From Flemingiibacterium sp045579745 (GTDB taxonomy: Bacteria > Bacillota > Clostridia > Oscillospirales > CAG-272), in assembly GCA_045579745.1 (NCBI GenBank), contig JAZNMQ010000054.1, forward strand, positions 1 to 15,891: DNA of 15,891 bases. Reading direction: 5' to 3'. Position 1 is the first letter of the stretch; each line of letters starts with the position of its first letter. Below, in pieces: positions 14,407 to 15,891 of the stretch. The translations under genes were made by a program, and so were the position numbers. Below the pieces are notes generated by a model that worked only from the letters and a program-made list of their open reading frames with translations, was not told the DNA's origin and made no database searches.

Positions 14407-14432
14407 GCCCTCGCAGTAATCAACGCGAGGGC
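14407..14432 (-). promoter_or_regulatory. Leader hairpin covering the SD-like bases of the heparinase-like gene
   Basis: On the minus strand GCCCTCGC and GCGAGGGC form a perfect 8-bp stem with a 10-base loop, ending 11 bases before the ATG at 14395. The only SD-like bases near the start (GAGG) are in the 3' arm. A stronger SD-like GAAAGGA lies upstream of the hairpin, too far away unless the hairpin folds and brings it closer. No T run follows, so it is not an ordinary terminator. Translational control is a possibility only. Confidence 0.4.
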
Positions 14433-14485
14433 TTCCTTTCAAAATTTTCAAGTAATTGCGTGAAATTGTGCTGCAAATTATATCG

Positions 14486-14508
14486 AAAAGAAGATTTTAG
14501 CTTCTTTT
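14486..14508 (-). terminator. AT-rich hairpin overlapping the acyltransferase stop codon
   Basis: On the minus strand AAAAGAAG-CTAAAAT-CTTCTTTT is a perfect 8-bp stem with a 7-base loop. The stop codon lies in the loop, and the 3' arm is itself T-rich (CTTCTTTTCG). It could be a weak intrinsic terminator for the acyltransferase transcript. A TATAAT sequence on the same strand (14477-14482) follows it, but with no matching -35. Confidence 0.35.
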
Positions 14509-15033
14509 GTTGTTCCAGAGATATTCACCCGTTACGGGGTCGATCGAGCCGACCTGCTTTGCAGGAACACCTGCCATAATCGCGTAATCGGGAGTCGAAT
14601 GGGTAACGACCGCACCTGCACAGACGAGGTTTGCGCGTCCGAGCTTAACTCCGCCCGTTATTGTAACCTTGCTTGCGAGCCAGCTGCCTGTGCCAATTAC
14701 GATGCTGTCGTCGCCGTCGGGCTCGGTTCGAGCCGAAAACCATCCCGTTTTGGGGTCGAATTTGTGATTGCCTGCCGCGAGCGAGCAGTGCGGACCGATA
14801 AGCACGTTGTCGTTTATCGTGACATTTCCGTTTATGTAGCTGTATAATCCGAAGAAAATATTGCTACCGATTTGCTCCTTGGGAATACGGATTATCGCAC
14901 CGGGCGCTACCTGATTGCCTCTGCCTCCGATTCCAAGCAGCTCTGCGCGCTTTGTGTTATCCTCATAATTATCCGAGCTGTTGGCGTATGCCGTAAGCTC
15001 GGCAAACAATTCATCGCTGATCTCGATTGCCAT
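14497..15033 (-). CDS. Hexapeptide-repeat acyltransferase
   Basis: A 178-residue left-handed beta-helix acyltransferase. The hexapeptide pattern runs through about residues 33-145, with a break at about 85-110 where a loop carries the likely catalytic His90 (GNHKFDP). The C-terminal cap ends in YAIMAGVPAKQVG (150-162), typical of maltose/sugar O-acetyltransferases and the NeuD/WbbJ-like group. The probable donor is acetyl-CoA; the acceptor is unknown. The start is placed at ATG 15033, which has AGAGG about 7 bases upstream. A longer reading from 15150 would add residues that only shadow the DUF1385 gene. It starts 14 bases after that gene on the same strand, so the two are probably co-transcribed. 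No glycan biosynthesis genes are adjacent. Confidence 0.88.
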   Translation of the reverse strand: MAIEISDELFAELTAYANSSDNYEDNTKRAELLGIGGRGNQVAPGAIIRIPKEQIGSNIFFGLYSYINGNVTINDNVLIGPHCSLAAGNHKFDPKTGWFSARTEPDGDDSIVIGTGSWLASKVTITGGVKLGRANLVCAGAVVTHSTPDYAIMAGVPAKQVGSIDPVTGEYLWNNKRS

Positions 15034-15047
15034 ATAGTACCTCTGAA

Positions 15048-15891
15048 TTAATTCTGTTCTTCGTTTTCGGGGATAGCGACATTCATTGCCGCAATTGCGC
15101 ATTCGATCATCGAATCGTCGGGCTCGTGAACGGTGATGCGCTGAAGCCATACACCGGGAGCCGCGATTATTTTGGTTAAGACATTATCGTGTCTACCGCA
15201 AAGCTTTACAAGCTCATAGCCGATGCCGACTGTAAGCGGGAGAAGTGCGAGCTTGATCACCGTGCGAAGCAGCGGATTTGTGATCGAAATGAACATCGAG
15301 ATAATAATACCGACAAGCAGCATTAAAATCATGAACGATGTGCCGCATCTAGGGTGAATACGCTTTTGCTTTCTGACATTTTCGACTGTCAGAGGAAGCC
15401 CTGCCTCGTAGCAGAATATAGTCTTGTGCTCCGCTCCGTGATACATGAACGTGCGTCTGATATCCTTTAAGAGGCACATGAGCGAAACATATCCGACAAA
15501 CAGCAGAATACGAAAAACGCCCTCGAAAACGCTTCTGAGTACGCGAGAATCAAGCGACGGCGCCGCCTTTGCAATAAGCGCGAACAGCTGTGCAGGAAGC
15601 CACATAAACAGCACGACAGCAAGCACAACTCCAAGCACACCGCCGATTCCTGCCGCGATTCCTACAATTGCAGATTCCTTCTTCTTTTCCTCCTCGGTCT
15701 GCGCTTCCTCAGGCATCGCGATCTCAGCCGAGCGCATCAAGCAGCGATAGCCCGTCTTCATCGAATCGACAAAGTTGAAGATTCCGCGAACAAACGGAAG
15801 CTTTGTGATCTTGTGGCGATTCGAGGTTTCGGTTTCCCACTTCTCAAGGACGATCTCTCCCTCGGGATTCCGAACCGCCATTGCAGACATT
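15048..15891 (-). CDS. DUF1385 membrane protein (YqhQ-like), 5' end outside the window
   Basis: At least 280 residues of a DUF1385 membrane protein; the family is called YqhQ in B. subtilis. The visible start MSAMAVRNPEGEIV matches the middle of the usual N-terminal motif, where an MRGP-type stretch comes before AVRxPxGEI, so the gene continues past base 15891. Visible features are four hydrophobic segments (about 74-106, 124-141, 186-203 and 208-228). HGAEHKTI at 151-158 and RIHPRCGTSF at 177-186 are the most conserved family motifs, with His and Glu suitable for metal binding. The end reads APGVWLQRIT...MIECAI, also typical. In many Clostridia this gene lies near prmC and rpmE; those would be outside this window. 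Biochemical function is not established. It is followed by the acyltransferase after 14 bases. Confidence 0.92.
   Translation of the reverse strand, partial: MSAMAVRNPEGEIVLEKWETETSNRHKITKLPFVRGIFNFVDSMKTGYRCLMRSAEIAMPEEAQTEEEKKKESAIVGIAAGIGGVLGVVLAVVLFMWLPAQLFALIAKAAPSLDSRVLRSVFEGVFRILLFVGYVSLMCLLKDIRRTFMYHGAEHKTIFCYEAGLPLTVENVRKQKRIHPRCGTSFMILMLLVGIIISMFISITNPLLRTVIKLALLPLTVGIGYELVKLCGRHDNVLTKIIAAPGVWLQRITVHEPDDSMIECAIAAMNVAIPENEEQN

Noticed and set aside
15034..15150. Longer N-terminus for the acyltransferase
   Set aside because: The extra residues are a frame-shifted reading of the DUF1385 gene. ATG 15033 has its own SD and gives a normal N-terminus.

Overview
The window looks like chromosomal DNA from a Gram-positive member of the Clostridia, probably an uncultured gut Oscillospiraceae-like or related lineage. 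The main reason is the gene order ylmE-sepF-ylmG-ylmH-divIVA-ileS-lspA-rluD (ylyB), which is the classic Firmicutes block downstream of the division genes. Here it is preceded by an HlyD-like gene, an arrangement I recall from Clostridia. Shine-Dalgarno sites are mostly strong (AAGGAG type). The taxonomic call is an inference from gene order and protein flavour, not from a search.

Layout. (1) 1-216: the 3' end of queA (queuosine synthesis). (2) 217-541: no gene; it holds a 50-bp GC-rich palindrome, a promoter-like site with a 13-codon ORF, and the promoter of the next operon. (3) 542-1088: a complete DinJ/YafQ-type toxin-antitoxin pair. (4) 1148-2074: miaA (tRNA i6A37 synthesis). (5) 2153-11239: the ylm/divIVA/ileS block on the plus strand, with short gaps or overlaps. 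It runs from an HlyD-like membrane protein through YlmE (PLP protein), SepF (Z-ring anchor), YlmG (YggT), YlmH (S4 RNA-binding protein), DivIVA with a long acidic tail, isoleucyl-tRNA synthetase and signal peptidase II to an RluD-type pseudouridine synthase. (6) 11236-12090: a Cof-type HAD phosphatase overlapping rluD by four bases. (7) 12091-12307: a boundary between converging genes, with two different palindromes; one is a second, inverted copy of the 50-bp element near queA. (8) Minus strand: a heparinase II/III-like protein (12308-14395), a hexapeptide-repeat acyltransferase (14497-15033) and a DUF1385 membrane protein (15048 to beyond the window edge).

How the genes work together: SepF, YlmG and DivIVA act in septum placement and membrane organisation, YlmE in PLP homeostasis, and YlmH, IleRS, RluD, QueA and MiaA in translation and RNA modification. 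LspA matures lipoproteins. Transcription seems to be entered at several points. There is an extended -10 promoter before the HlyD-like gene and a near-consensus promoter inside the 3' end of ylmE that would feed sepF onward. A good intrinsic terminator separates lspA from rluD.

Most of the window is conserved housekeeping DNA and I do not see a convincing new defence or mobile system. The points most worth checking are the internal promoter in ylmE, the inverted pair of GC-rich palindromes, the HlyD-like gene without a transporter partner in a division cluster, the altered signature motifs of IleRS, and the leaderless heparinase-like protein whose only SD-like bases lie in a hairpin.
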